Source: an uncultured Peptostreptococcaceae bacterium
Lineage (GTDB): Bacteria; Bacillota; Clostridia; Peptostreptococcales; Anaerovoracaceae
Direction: 5' to 3'
Assembly: GCA_910588185.1 (NCBI GenBank)
Contig: CAJUQR010000006.1
Span: 48,505-112,504, forward strand
DNA: 64,000 nt
Position numbers and translations under genes: made by a program. Shown in pieces: positions 10,117 to 18,441 of the stretch. Positions within the stretch are counted from its first letter, which is position 1. Every line of letters begins with the position of its first letter. The notes below the pieces were generated by a model. The model was not told the origin of the DNA. It searched no databases and worked only from the letters and a program-made list of their open reading frames with translations.

Positions 10117-10354
10117 CCCCGAAAATTTGAAAAATAATGTGGATTTGCAGGGTCAGACCCCGAAAATCTTTGAATTTTCGTTAAGTTTGCAGGGCAAGAA
10201 ATTCGATAAAACGCCTATATTTGCTTGCCATATGCTTCATATAGTACATATTTTTAAAAATTGCAAAAGAATTAACCCTGCAAATTTCTTAATTTGGACA
10301 TGTTTTTCGGGGTCAAACCCTGTTAATTGCTTTAAAATTTCCAAATTTTCGGGG
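10117..10354 (-). repeat. Palindromic repeat copy 1 (238 bp)
   Basis: Bounded by perfect 13-bp inverted ends CCCCGAAAATTTG / CAAATTTTCGGGG. Inside are nested inverted motifs: CAGGGTCAGACCCCGAAAA against TTTTTCGGGGTCAAACCCTG, and a further CAGGG / ACCCTG pair. It belongs to the family also found at 33029, 39894, 43248 and 54508. Here the arms are in the reverse order (right-type arm on the left) with the core in the same orientation as copy 2. It sits between the leu promoter and the DUF1538 promoter. No transposase is encoded. Confidence 0.9.
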
Positions 10355-10445
10355 TTCGAGAAACGTTCCCCAAATCATTACAACAATCAACAATCATCCG
10401 AATTATCCCGGCGCATTCAGACTTTGCATATTTTTTTGAACTTTA

Positions 10446-10474
10446 TTGTTATAGTATTTGATTAAAGTTATACT
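10446..10474 (+). promoter_or_regulatory. Promoter of the DUF1538/PII-like pair
   Basis: TTGTTA (10446-10451), a 17-bp spacer and TATACT (10469-10474) precede the DUF1538 gene by about 60 bp, directly after repeat copy 1. Confidence 0.55.
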
Positions 10475-10535
10475 ATATTATATAGCAATCGTTCAAGGAT
10501 AAGTGCACGGACTATGCAAGGCAGGAGGTGACGAT

Positions 10536-12074
10536 TTGCTGTTTAAGTCTAAATTATCCAAGAAATTCCAAGAATCTGCAGCATCTGTGCTGCCTATAGC
10601 AATAATAGTTATTCTGCTATGCTTTTCTATAGCGCCAACCCCGACAGATCTCATGCTCTCATTTATAATCGGTACGGGGCTTCTCATTTTAGGTCTTGGC
10701 CTCTTTACTTTCGGTGTAGAAAAATCAATGACGTTAATAGGTACATATACAGGTACACGTCTTACTAAGTTCAGAAAATTATGGCTTATACTGATTATAA
10801 GCTTTATTCTCGGTATTATCATAACTGTTGCAGAACCTGACCTTCAAGTTCTGGCAGATAATGCCCCTCATATTAATACTTTCGTTTTAATAGTAACCGT
10901 ATCGGTAGGCGTAGGATTATTTCTTATGCTTTGCATGCTTCGTATAATTATGGGAATTCAGCTTCGCTGGATACTGATGTTTTTCTATGCTGTCGTATTC
11001 ATTCTCGCAGATTTTGCTGTTCCTGATTATATAAGTATCGCCTTTGATTCAGGCGGTGTTACTACAGGACCTATGACAGTTCCGTTTATAATTGCCATGG
11101 GTATAGGTGTTGCTTCTATAAGAAGTGATAAAAATGCTGAAGCAGACAGTTTTGGTCTGGTCGCTCTATGTTCCATAGGGCCTATACTTGCAGTACTGCT
11201 GCTTGGATTCTTCTATGAGGGAGAAAGCAGCGGCATTACAACTTCTGTCATAGAAAACTACCAAAACACATCTCAAATAGGTCTCAGCTATGTCGAGGCC
11301 ATCCCTAAGTATATGACTGAAGTCGCAATCGCATTATCTCCTATAGTAATATTTTTCTTATTGTTCCAGGTATTTGTATTGAAACTTCGCAGACTCCCGT
11401 TTATAAGAATCCTTATCGGTCTTGTATTCACTTACACCGGTTTAGTTTGTTTCTTACTCGGTGTAAATGTAGGATTTTCTCCTCTGGGACTTATTTTGGG
11501 TACTGAACTGGGAGGCGGATGGACTCTATATCTCCTTATACCTATAGCCGCTCTAATGGGATGGTTTATAGTATCTGCAGAGCCTGCTGTTCATGTGCTC
11601 ACTAAACAAGTGGAAGAAATAAGCTCTGGTGCCGTATCGCAAAAGGCTATGAAAGTCAGTCTTTCCATAGCTATATCAGCCGCTATGGCTCTTTCAATGC
11701 TGCGAGTAATTACGGGAATTCACATATTTTATTTTCTCATACCGGGATATATAATTTCACTGGCTTTGAGCTTTTTTGTACCTCAAATGTTTACCGCAAT
11801 TGCTTTTGACTCAGGAGGTGTGGCTTCCGGCCCTATGACCGCAACTTTTATGCTTCCTTTTGCTATGGGAGCATGTCAGGCTGTAGGAGGAGATATACTC
11901 ACAGACGCTTTCGGTCTTGTGGCTCTTGTGGCAATGACGCCCCTCATCACAATTCAAGTAATGGGCGCAGTTTATGTTGTTAAAAGCCGCAAAAACGAAC
12001 AAGTTAAATCACCTCTTTATATTTACAGCGATACAGAGGTTATAGAACTTTGGGAGGAAGAAGAATGCAGTTAA
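10536..12074 (+). CDS. DUF1538 family integral membrane protein (putative transporter)
   Basis: About 512 residues, strongly hydrophobic, with roughly 12 membrane segments arranged as two similar halves. The signature DSGGVTTGPMTVPF in the first half recurs as DSGGVASGPMTATF in the second, and each is followed by a segment ending DAFGLVAL or DSFGLVAL. This internal repeat is characteristic of DUF1538, whose substrate is not known to me. I chose TTG at 10536 because AGGAGGTG ends 5 bp upstream; the in-frame GTG at 10503 has no such site. The stop overlaps the start of the PII-like gene by 10 bp, suggesting that the transporter is controlled by that protein. Confidence 0.8.
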   Translation: MLFKSKLSKKFQESAASVLPIAIIVILLCFSIAPTPTDLMLSFIIGTGLLILGLGLFTFGVEKSMTLIGTYTGTRLTKFRKLWLILIISFILGIIITVAEPDLQVLADNAPHINTFVLIVTVSVGVGLFLMLCMLRIIMGIQLRWILMFFYAVVFILADFAVPDYISIAFDSGGVTTGPMTVPFIIAMGIGVASIRSDKNAEADSFGLVALCSIGPILAVLLLGFFYEGESSGITTSVIENYQNTSQIGLSYVEAIPKYMTEVAIALSPIVIFFLLFQVFVLKLRRLPFIRILIGLVFTYTGLVCFLLGVNVGFSPLGLILGTELGGGWTLYLLIPIAALMGWFIVSAEPAVHVLTKQVEEISSGAVSQKAMKVSLSIAISAAMALSMLRVITGIHIFYFLIPGYIISLALSFFVPQMFTAIAFDSGGVASGPMTATFMLPFAMGACQAVGGDILTDAFGLVALVAMTPLITIQVMGAVYVVKSRKNEQVKSPLYIYSDTEVIELWEEEECS

Positions 12075-12739
12075 ACTTTATTTTAACCATAATTGACAGA
12101 GCAAAGGCAGAGTTTGTAACTTCAATCTATGAAGAATTGGAAATCCCTTTAGTTCTTGCCATGCTGGGACGTGATACAAACGCAGAAGAACAGCTGGACA
12201 AATACGGTTTTCAATCAGAAGAGAAAGCAATTGTTGCCGCTGTAGCTGATTCAGAAAAAACCAATCAGCTTATAAAAAACGTCAAGCGAAAATTATTTAT
12301 AGATGTACCCGGATATGGAATGATGCTTGGTATACCTATCAAAAGTGTAGGAGGAGGAAGAACATTGGCTTATTTGACCAACGATACAGTACATGATAAT
12401 GAGAAAGTAGAAATGAAATTTGAATATGAGCTCATATTGGTTATACTCAATCAAAGTTATATGGACGATGTAATGCAGGTTGCAAGATCCGCAGGTGCTA
12501 CCGGAGGCACTGTAATTCACGCAAAAGGTACCAGCGGTCATTATGCTCAAAAATTCTTCGGCGTATCTCTTGCCAACGAAAAAGAAGTTATAATGATAGT
12601 TTCCAAATCTTCAGAAAAGGCAAAAATAATGAAAGCTATTGCAGAGCATACCGGTCCTGAAACTCCGGCAGGAGCAATAACATTCTCACTGCCTGTTTCA
12701 GCAGCAGCCGGTATTAGAGATGCTTTGCCTGAAGAATAA
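12065..12739 (+). CDS. Tandem PII-like signalling protein
   Basis: Cytosolic 224-residue protein that reads as two consecutive PII-like ferredoxin-fold units. Residues about 1-105 (NFILTIIDRAKAEFV to MMLGIPIKSV) and about 120-224 (YELILVILNQSYMDDVM to GAITFSLPVSAA) each have the strand-helix pattern and the late Gly/Pro-rich strand of PII proteins. The second contains SAGATGGTVIHAKGT, in the T-loop region. PII proteins bind adenine nucleotides or other small ligands and commonly gate a neighbouring transporter. ATG 12065 follows GGGAGGAAG; the TTG at 12050 lies inside that site. It overlaps the DUF1538 gene, so joint function is likely. The ligand is unknown. Confidence 0.75.
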   Translation: MQLNFILTIIDRAKAEFVTSIYEELEIPLVLAMLGRDTNAEEQLDKYGFQSEEKAIVAAVADSEKTNQLIKNVKRKLFIDVPGYGMMLGIPIKSVGGGRTLAYLTNDTVHDNEKVEMKFEYELILVILNQSYMDDVMQVARSAGATGGTVIHAKGTSGHYAQKFFGVSLANEKEVIMIVSKSSEKAKIMKAIAEHTGPETPAGAITFSLPVSAAAGIRDALPEE

Positions 12740-12751
12740 TTGTTCAAATAA

Positions 12752-12779
12752 TAAACCATCGACATAGCCGATGGTTTTT
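12752..12779 (+). terminator. Terminator after the PII-like gene
   Basis: ACCATCG pairs with CGATGGT across a 7-nt loop and is followed by TTTTTC, 15 bp beyond the stop codon. Confidence 0.8.
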
Positions 12780-12787
12780 CTTTACAA

Positions 12788-12825
12788 CAAAAAGCAGGAA
12801 CATCTTTAAAAGAGTTCCTGCTTTT
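12788..12825 (-). terminator. Terminator of the pantothenate operon
   Basis: AAAAGCAGGAAC and GTTCCTGCTTTT form a 12-bp stem just after panD. The A-rich left side gives the U tract on the minus strand. Confidence 0.85.
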
Positions 12826-12828
12826 ATA

Positions 12829-13218
12829 TTACATATCCTCAAGTCTGCCATGCTTTTCATAGCGAGTGATACGGCTGATTTGGTTATTTTCATCTACGAA
12901 CACAACTTTTGGAGAGTTTTCTTTAGCCTCTTCAGGTGTCATACTGGCGTAACACATTATTATGATTTTATCACCTTTCTGTACACATCTGGCAGCAGCT
13001 CCGTTTAAGCAAATCATCCCGCTGCCTCTTTCTCCCGATATGGTATACGTCTCAAAGCGCTGTCCGTTGTTTACGTCTACAATCTGAACTTTTTCATACT
13101 CCAAAATTCCGGCAGCATCAAGCAAATCTTGATCAACCGTAATACTTCCAACATAATCAAGTTCTGCCTGAATTACTGTAGCTCTATGAATTTTTCCTTT
13201 AAGCATCTGCAAATACAT
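12829..13218 (-). CDS. panD: Aspartate 1-decarboxylase precursor
   Basis: Pyruvoyl enzyme that makes beta-alanine for pantothenate. The hallmark N-terminus [11 protein letters not shown] and the self-cleavage Gly-Ser in YVGSITVD are both present. I chose ATG 13218 (MYLQMLKGK, about 129 residues) since GGGGAG lies about 7 bp upstream; the longer frame to 13242 would overlap panC. The length matches the family. It is the last gene of the pan operon. Confidence 0.95.
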   Translation of the reverse strand: MYLQMLKGKIHRATVIQAELDYVGSITVDQDLLDAAGILEYEKVQIVDVNNGQRFETYTISGERGSGMICLNGAAARCVQKGDKIIIMCYASMTPEEAKENSPKVVFVDENNQISRITRYEKHGRLEDM

Positions 13219-13231
13219 CCCTTTTCTCCCC

Positions 13232-14080
13232 TTAACATTCATAAATAAAATTATCTATAAGTCTAGTCTTACCAATATAAACAGCCATTGCTACAAGCAC
13301 GCTTCCGTTCATCTCTGATATCGGGCTTATTGTTTCAGCATTTACAGCTTTAACATAGTCTATCTTTGCCATAGGCTCTTTTTCTATAAGCTGTTTCATC
13401 TCATTTACTATCTTACACGCATCTTTTTCGCCTGACTCTGCCATACTTTTTCCAAGAATAACTGCTTTGCTCAAAACAAGAGCTGCCTGTCTTTCTTCAT
13501 CACTTAAGTAAGTATTCCTGGAGCTCTTTGCAAGTCCATCCTCTTCTCTTATGATAGGGCATCCTATTATCTCTATATCAAAATTAAGGTCGCAGACCAT
13601 TCTCTTTATAACTGCCAGCTGTTGTGCGTCCTTCTGTCCAAAATACGCTCTGTCAGGACATACAATATTAAAGAGTTTGGATACAACAGTACACACTCCT
13701 CTAAAATGAATCGGCCTGGTCTTGCCGCAAAGCTCACTTGTAATCTCTCCTGTCATATCCACCATTGTACATGCACCTTTTTTGTACATTTCATCTGCCT
13801 CGGGATGGAAAATCAAATCAGCACCTGCGTCTTGGCATATTATCGCATCCCTTTCAATATCTCTTGGATAACTATCCAGGTCTTCGCCTGCGCCAAACTG
13901 AGTGGGATTAACAAAATCGCTTACTACCACCTTATCATTTTCGGCAGCAGCTCTCTCAATAAGGCTCTTATGTCCCTCATGTAAAAATCCCATAGTCGGC
14001 ACAAGTCCCACGCTAAGACCTGCTCTTTTCCACTCTTTGACCTGCTGTCTAACTTCGCTGACCGTCTTTACTATTTTCAT
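13232..14080 (-). CDS. panC: Pantothenate synthetase (pantoate-beta-alanine ligase)
   Basis: ATP-dependent ligase joining pantoate and beta-alanine. The nucleotidyl-transferase motif HEGH is in [17 protein letters not shown], and the C-terminal SSRNTYLS corresponds to the KMSKS-like loop. The 282 residues are full length. It is 11 bp downstream of panB. Confidence 0.97.
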   Translation of the reverse strand: MKIVKTVSEVRQQVKEWKRAGLSVGLVPTMGFLHEGHKSLIERAAAENDKVVVSDFVNPTQFGAGEDLDSYPRDIERDAIICQDAGADLIFHPEADEMYKKGACTMVDMTGEITSELCGKTRPIHFRGVCTVVSKLFNIVCPDRAYFGQKDAQQLAVIKRMVCDLNFDIEIIGCPIIREEDGLAKSSRNTYLSDEERQAALVLSKAVILGKSMAESGEKDACKIVNEMKQLIEKEPMAKIDYVKAVNAETISPISEMNGSVLVAMAVYIGKTRLIDNFIYEC

Positions 14081-14091
14081 CAGTTTACCTC

Positions 14092-14919
14092 TTAATATAA
14101 TTTTTCTATAACTTCATCATCAATTTTGAATGTATGTTCTTCAGCTGGGAAAGTACCTTCTTTAACTTCTTTTATATATGCTTTAAAGCCTTCTTTCATA
14201 AGACTTCCCACATCTGCAAAATGTTTTACGAATTTAGGCTTAAAGTCAGAAAACAAGGCAAGCATGTCTTGATATACCAATACTTGTCCGTCGCAGCCTG
14301 CACCTGCTCCTATACCTATGGTAGGAATGCTTATCTTTTCAGATATAAGCGCTGCCAATTTAGCTGGAACGCACTCCAGAACCACTGCAAATGCTCCTGC
14401 CTCTTCAACTGCTTTTGCTTCCTCAAGAAGTTTTTTCGCTGCTTCTTCAGATTTGCCCTGTACTTTAAATCCTCCGAAAGCATTGATAGACTGAGGAGTA
14501 AGTCCTATGTGCGCCATTACAGGAATCGAACTCTCAGTAATAGCTTTAATCTGAGGACAAACAGACGCTCCTCCCTCAAGTTTAACAGCATTGCAGCGGC
14601 CTTCTTTCATAAGCCTTCCTGCATTAGTGACAGCATCAAATATTGAAGCCTGATATGACATAAACGGCATGTCTCCCACCACAAGAGAATTTTTAGCTCC
14701 TCTTGATACTGCTGCCGTATGATGTATCATATCTTCCATAGTTACGGATATGGTATCTTCATATCCAAGCATTACCATACCCAGGGAATCCCCTACAAGC
14801 AGCATATTGATTCCCGATTCATCCATCAGCTTTGCTGTAGAGTAATCATATGCCGTAAGCATAGTAATCTTATCTCCGTCTTTTTTCTGCTGCCTTGCCG
14901 TAGCTACTGTGTTTTTCAT
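14092..14919 (-). CDS. panB: 3-methyl-2-oxobutanoate hydroxymethyltransferase
   Basis: Makes ketopantoate from 2-oxoisovalerate and methylene-tetrahydrofolate. It is a 275-residue TIM barrel with metal/substrate motifs [17 protein letters not shown] and GDMPFMSYQ, and the late [20 protein letters not shown]. Its ATG overlaps the stop of the upstream DUF2520 gene as ATGA. Its substrate is the product of the branched-chain pathway encoded in the neighbouring operon. Confidence 0.97.
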   Translation of the reverse strand: MKNTVATARQQKKDGDKITMLTAYDYSTAKLMDESGINMLLVGDSLGMVMLGYEDTISVTMEDMIHHTAAVSRGAKNSLVVGDMPFMSYQASIFDAVTNAGRLMKEGRCNAVKLEGGASVCPQIKAITESSIPVMAHIGLTPQSINAFGGFKVQGKSEEAAKKLLEEAKAVEEAGAFAVVLECVPAKLAALISEKISIPTIGIGAGAGCDGQVLVYQDMLALFSDFKPKFVKHFADVGSLMKEGFKAYIKEVKEGTFPAEEHTFKIDDEVIEKLY

Positions 14920-15767
14920 TTTTCCAGCTCCTTTTTTATCTGTTCATAATCTCTTTCAGGATGTTTTTGTTGAGCCACATCAACCAGCTTCCTTGACAGC
15001 GTTTTATAAATTTTAAGATTATCTCTGCTGCTGCACTGTAAAGCTTCAATATGACTCCTTATCGTTGTTAAATCTCCCCGCTCAACCGGACCGGTCAATG
15101 CTTTTACAGGTCCCATTTTAACCATGTTGTTGATATTACCAATGACAAGGGGAGCTAGTGCTTTTTCTGCATCTTCCCTGTTAAATCCGCATTTAGTAAG
15201 CATTTCAGCGCTGGTGTTTAAAAGAACTGCCATCTGATTGCTGACCATAACAGCCGCACAATGATATAATGCCTTTTTATCTGTATCTATGGCTATAACC
15301 TTATTGCCAAGATTCTCAAAGGATTGCTTAATCATTTCCAGATTTCTCTCACTTCCCTCAATGGCAAAATAGGCTTCTTTTAACTTCATAAATGAATTAT
15401 ATTTGTCGCTGACTGCATAAAGCGGATGTACAGAATAGGCATATGCACCTCTCTCTTCTGCATCAAAAAAAGCGGCAGATGAAACTGAACCGCTGCAATG
15501 ACATATATTCTTATCTTTTATTGGCAGAGTACGCATTTTTTCCCAAACATCGCCTATCATGCCATCAGGCACTGTAACGAAAATGGTATCGCTGGCTTTA
15601 ACAAGATCAGCCAAATCTCTATAGTACTCGCTCCCCGTAAAATCTGCCGCATCCTTGGCAGACTCCACACTTTGGCTGTAATAACCGCTCAAGGTTATTC
15701 CGCCCTCTACAAGATATTTTCCAAGTGAAAAACCGACTTTGCCGGCTCCGATAAATCCTGCCTTCAT
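14916..15767 (-). CDS. panG: DUF2520 Rossmann-fold oxidoreductase, probable ketopantoate reductase PanG
   Basis: About 283 residues with an N-terminal NAD(P)-binding motif [13 protein letters not shown] (GxGxxG) and a C-terminal helical DUF2520 domain. Operon position is the main functional argument: it overlaps panB by 4 bp and heads a panG-panB-panC-panD unit that otherwise lacks a ketopantoate reductase (no PanE in the window). PanG was described in Francisella and Clostridioides as an alternative ketopantoate reductase; assignment to that group is from memory. ATG 15767 is chosen because GGAGG lies 8 bp upstream. The alternative is an uncharacterised reductase that merely shares the operon. 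Confidence 0.75.
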   Translation of the reverse strand: MKAGFIGAGKVGFSLGKYLVEGGITLSGYYSQSVESAKDAADFTGSEYYRDLADLVKASDTIFVTVPDGMIGDVWEKMRTLPIKDKNICHCSGSVSSAAFFDAEERGAYAYSVHPLYAVSDKYNSFMKLKEAYFAIEGSERNLEMIKQSFENLGNKVIAIDTDKKALYHCAAVMVSNQMAVLLNTSAEMLTKCGFNREDAEKALAPLVIGNINNMVKMGPVKALTGPVERGDLTTIRSHIEALQCSSRDNLKIYKTLSRKLVDVAQQKHPERDYEQIKKELEK

Positions 15768-16085
15768 ACGCATCACCTCCCAACATATAAGCGACGGTAC
15801 GAAGCGTTCTCTTTTTTCTCAGTGCCACTCTTTATTTAAGATGCAGCTCGAAAAAGTTCCAATAAAAAATATTAAAATTTATATGGTACAGCTTGTTCCA
15901 ATGCCATCCAAACACTAATATAGCACCGTCGGCGCCGTTTGTACAGAGGAATTTTTTAAATATTTTAATATCATCTATGAGAAACCTTTTCAATTTGGCT
16001 TTTGTCTACAGCCTAAACCAGCAGCATAGCCGACGGTTTATTGTGCCTCGTGCTTCGCTCTCCGAACCTACGCTTAAGCAACAAT

Positions 16086-16136
16086 AAAAACCGTATCCAG
16101 ATTTGTCAAAAATTCAGAATTTGGATACGGTTTTCG
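16086..16136. terminator. Long stem-loop, likely bidirectional terminator
   Basis: AAAACCGTATCC and GGATACGGTTTT pair around a loop of about 26 bp, with A-rich and T-rich flanks on either side. Confidence 0.6.
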
Positions 16137-16160
16137 TTATATTTGGTTGCCTTTTATACA

Positions 16161-16202
16161 TAAAAAATGATTCGGCACCGGCAAAACCTGCACCGAATCA
16201 TA
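16161..16202 (-). terminator. Terminator of ald
   Basis: ATGATTCGG pairs with CCGAATCAT, with an inner GC-rich stem, followed on the minus strand by TTTTTTA, 11 bp after the ald stop. Confidence 0.8.
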
Positions 16203-16212
16203 ACGTATTTTA

Positions 16213-17331
16213 TTATTTATACTGCTCAAGCAGAGCCATCTTGTCTGCAAGAGGAATATCGAATGCCTCAGCGGTATCCTTAAAGGTCAGGTTGCCTTTG
16301 ATAAAGTCAAGACCATGAATCAGTCTTCCATTATCAAGAGCTGCCTGTCTCCATCCCTTATCTGCAATTTCCTTAATATAAGGTATTGTCGCATTTGATA
16401 AGGACTGAGATGCTGTATTTGCAACTGAGCTTGGCAGATTAGGAATACATATATGTCTTATTCCGTCTACCTCATATATAGGATCTTCGTGTGTAGTGTA
16501 ACGAGAGCTTTCAATTGCTCCGTCAGGTTCTGCATCGATATCCACTATCAATGAACCAGGCTGCATTCCTTTTAACATATCTCTGCTTATCAAAGTCAAG
16601 CCAGGGAACCACTTTACTGCGTTCAAAACAAGATCAGCATCTTTAATTTCTTCAACTATATTGTCATGAGTTGAGAAAACAGTTTTTATACCAGGGATAA
16701 TCTGGCTTGAAACCAGATCAAGCTGTCTTAGATTTACGTCCATAAGAACTACATCTGCATTTAAAGAAGCTGCAAGTCTTGCGGCTCCTATTCCCACATG
16801 ACCGGCTCCAAAGATGACTATTTTCATAGGTTTGATTCCTGGATTGCCGCATACTATTTTACCGATGCCGCCTTGAGTGGTAAAAGAGTAAAACAGTCCT
16901 GTCAAAAGTCCTGTCTCTCCTGCCAGCCTGCTCATAGGTTCCAGCAAAGGGAATCTTCCGTCTTCATCTTTGACATCTTCATAGGCGAATGCCACTGCTT
17001 TAGAATCAAGCAATGCCTTTGTCTGTGGTAATCTGTTAGCAGAATGTATGTATGTACACAACGTATGTCTTTCTTCAAGAAAACCAAATTCAGGCGGTAA
17101 AAATTCTTTTACCTTAACTATCATATCTCCTTTTTTATAGACCGTCTCTGCATCAGGCACAATCTCTGCTCCGGCACAGACATACTGTTCATCTGTAAAC
17201 CCTGAAGCCAGACCTGCATTAGTTTCAACATAAACCTGATGTCCTGCTGACGTAAGCTTGCTCACATTGTGAGGTACAATAGCTACACGAAATTCATTTT
17301 CTTTAATTTCTTTAGGCATTCCAATTTTCAT
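16213..17331 (-). CDS. ald: Alanine dehydrogenase
   Basis: NAD-dependent interconversion of alanine and pyruvate plus ammonia in the cytosol. The 372 residues are normal for the hexameric enzyme. Signatures are MKIGMPKEIKENEFRVAIVP at the N-terminus, the catalytic-site YIHSANR in the first domain and the NAD motif IFGAGHVGIGAARLA (GxGxxG) near residue 175. It has its own promoter overlapping the end of the upstream MBL gene and its own terminator, so it is monocistronic. Confidence 0.95.
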   Translation of the reverse strand: MKIGMPKEIKENEFRVAIVPHNVSKLTSAGHQVYVETNAGLASGFTDEQYVCAGAEIVPDAETVYKKGDMIVKVKEFLPPEFGFLEERHTLCTYIHSANRLPQTKALLDSKAVAFAYEDVKDEDGRFPLLEPMSRLAGETGLLTGLFYSFTTQGGIGKIVCGNPGIKPMKIVIFGAGHVGIGAARLAASLNADVVLMDVNLRQLDLVSSQIIPGIKTVFSTHDNIVEEIKDADLVLNAVKWFPGLTLISRDMLKGMQPGSLIVDIDAEPDGAIESSRYTTHEDPIYEVDGIRHICIPNLPSSVANTASQSLSNATIPYIKEIADKGWRQAALDNGRLIHGLDFIKGNLTFKDTAEAFDIPLADKMALLEQYK

Positions 17332-17365
17332 AAGTGGTCTCCTCCTATTTATGTTTTATGAGCTC

Positions 17366-17394
17366 ATTCTATTCTACCATCATGTAAAAGTCAA
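17366..17394 (-). promoter_or_regulatory. Promoter of ald
   Basis: TTGACT (17389-17394), 17 bp, TAGAAT (17366-17371) on the minus strand. The -35 overlaps the stop region of the upstream gene. Confidence 0.7.
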
Positions 17395-18272
17395 TCATTT
17401 CGTTTCCAAAGAAGCATATTATTTTCAAAGTATGATGTAACTCTTCCTGTATCTTTTAACCATGAGAGATAAGAGCGCACAGTGCTTCCTATAAGAACAT
17501 ACTGTTCAAAGTTCATAATAAGACCATAATCCGAAAAAATCCTCTGCAAAATATTTTCAAAACAACTAGGTTCACTGCATAACTGTGCAATCTTGTCACC
17601 GACTTCAAACACCTTATCTATGTTATACTGAGCAAGTGGTTTTATATCATCTGTAGCCTCGGCATGGGAGGGAACGAACATTTTTCCTTTCATTTTTTTA
17701 ACTGACTCAAGGGTATCTATGTACGCAGCAACATCATATATAAACCCTATCTTATATTTATCCAAAGTTTCCTCGCTTGACAGACAATCTGCAAGATATA
17801 TCACGTCATCCGGCGTTCTGAATCCCACCATATCAAAAAAATGTCCTTTAAGCGGAATTATCTCTATTTCTCCCGGAAACTCCATGTCGCTAAAGTCGCT
17901 TACTGAACTTTCCTGCGCCATCAAAAACTTATGCCTGAGATCTTTGCCGGGATAACCGCCATATAAAAAAGAAGGTTCCAAAACAGGATATCTGGTAAAA
18001 GCGGCCTCAATTCCTCCGGAAAACACCTTGCAGCCTGTCTGCTGCTGTAAGTAGCGATTGCCTCCAATATGGTCTGCATTGGAATGAGTGTTTAATATTC
18101 CTTTAAGTTTCCAGCCCTTTTCATCGAGAATCTTCCTAACTTTTCGTCCGGCATCTTTATCGTTGCCGCTGTCTATCAAATACACTTCCTCTTCATTTAT
18201 TCTATACAATCCTATTTTGGCAGGACAATCTATGTAATAACTTTTTTCGCCTACCTGATATAATTCAAACAC
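17391..18272 (-). CDS. MBL-fold metallo-hydrolase with an HxNxDH metal motif
   Basis: 293-residue metallo-beta-lactamase-fold protein. The usual THxHxDH motif reads NTHSNADHIGGN here, so H63, D67 and H68 are kept but the second His is Asn65. Later ligand positions appear in PLKGHFFD, YLADCLS and PSHAEATDD. It could be a hydrolase of the glyoxalase-II type, but the substrate cannot be told from sequence. The C-terminal 80 residues (FEVGDKIAQLCSEPSCFENI) look like a helical extension. ATG 18272 follows GGGAGAG. It is a single gene, with ald having a separate promoter. Confidence 0.75.
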   Translation of the reverse strand: MFELYQVGEKSYYIDCPAKIGLYRINEEEVYLIDSGNDKDAGRKVRKILDEKGWKLKGILNTHSNADHIGGNRYLQQQTGCKVFSGGIEAAFTRYPVLEPSFLYGGYPGKDLRHKFLMAQESSVSDFSDMEFPGEIEIIPLKGHFFDMVGFRTPDDVIYLADCLSSEETLDKYKIGFIYDVAAYIDTLESVKKMKGKMFVPSHAEATDDIKPLAQYNIDKVFEVGDKIAQLCSEPSCFENILQRIFSDYGLIMNFEQYVLIGSTVRSYLSWLKDTGRVTSYFENNMLLWKRND

Positions 18273-18441
18273 GTCTGTTCTCTCCCTTTTTAAATTTTAT
18301 TTACAAATAATTATACTTCTAACCAAATATTAAGCACAACCTAAAATTTGCACAAATTTTGGACAGCCATTTATTTTTGTATATGTGAATATTTTTCAGC
18401 TAACCGTATAATAGTATAACAAGAAAAGGGAGGTATGAATA

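Larger units (their letters stand above)
15768..16212. other. Intergenic stretch upstream of panG and downstream of ald
   Basis: 445 bp without a credible gene. The right part holds two terminators (16086-16136, 16161-16202). The left part must carry the panG promoter, but no strong -35/-10 pair stands out. ACCGTCGGC at 15922 and its inverse GCCGACGGT at 16028, plus CATAGCCGACGGTTTA at 16024, resemble a decayed copy of the terminator at 12752. Confidence 0.6.

Noticed and set aside
10127..10465. 112-residue open frame on the plus strand
   Set aside because: It lies almost wholly in palindromic repeat copy 1, has no ribosome-binding site, and the repeat is non-coding in all other copies.
10503..10535. 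GTG start for the DUF1538 gene
   Set aside because: AGGAGGTG lies downstream of it and in front of TTG 10536, which fits much better.
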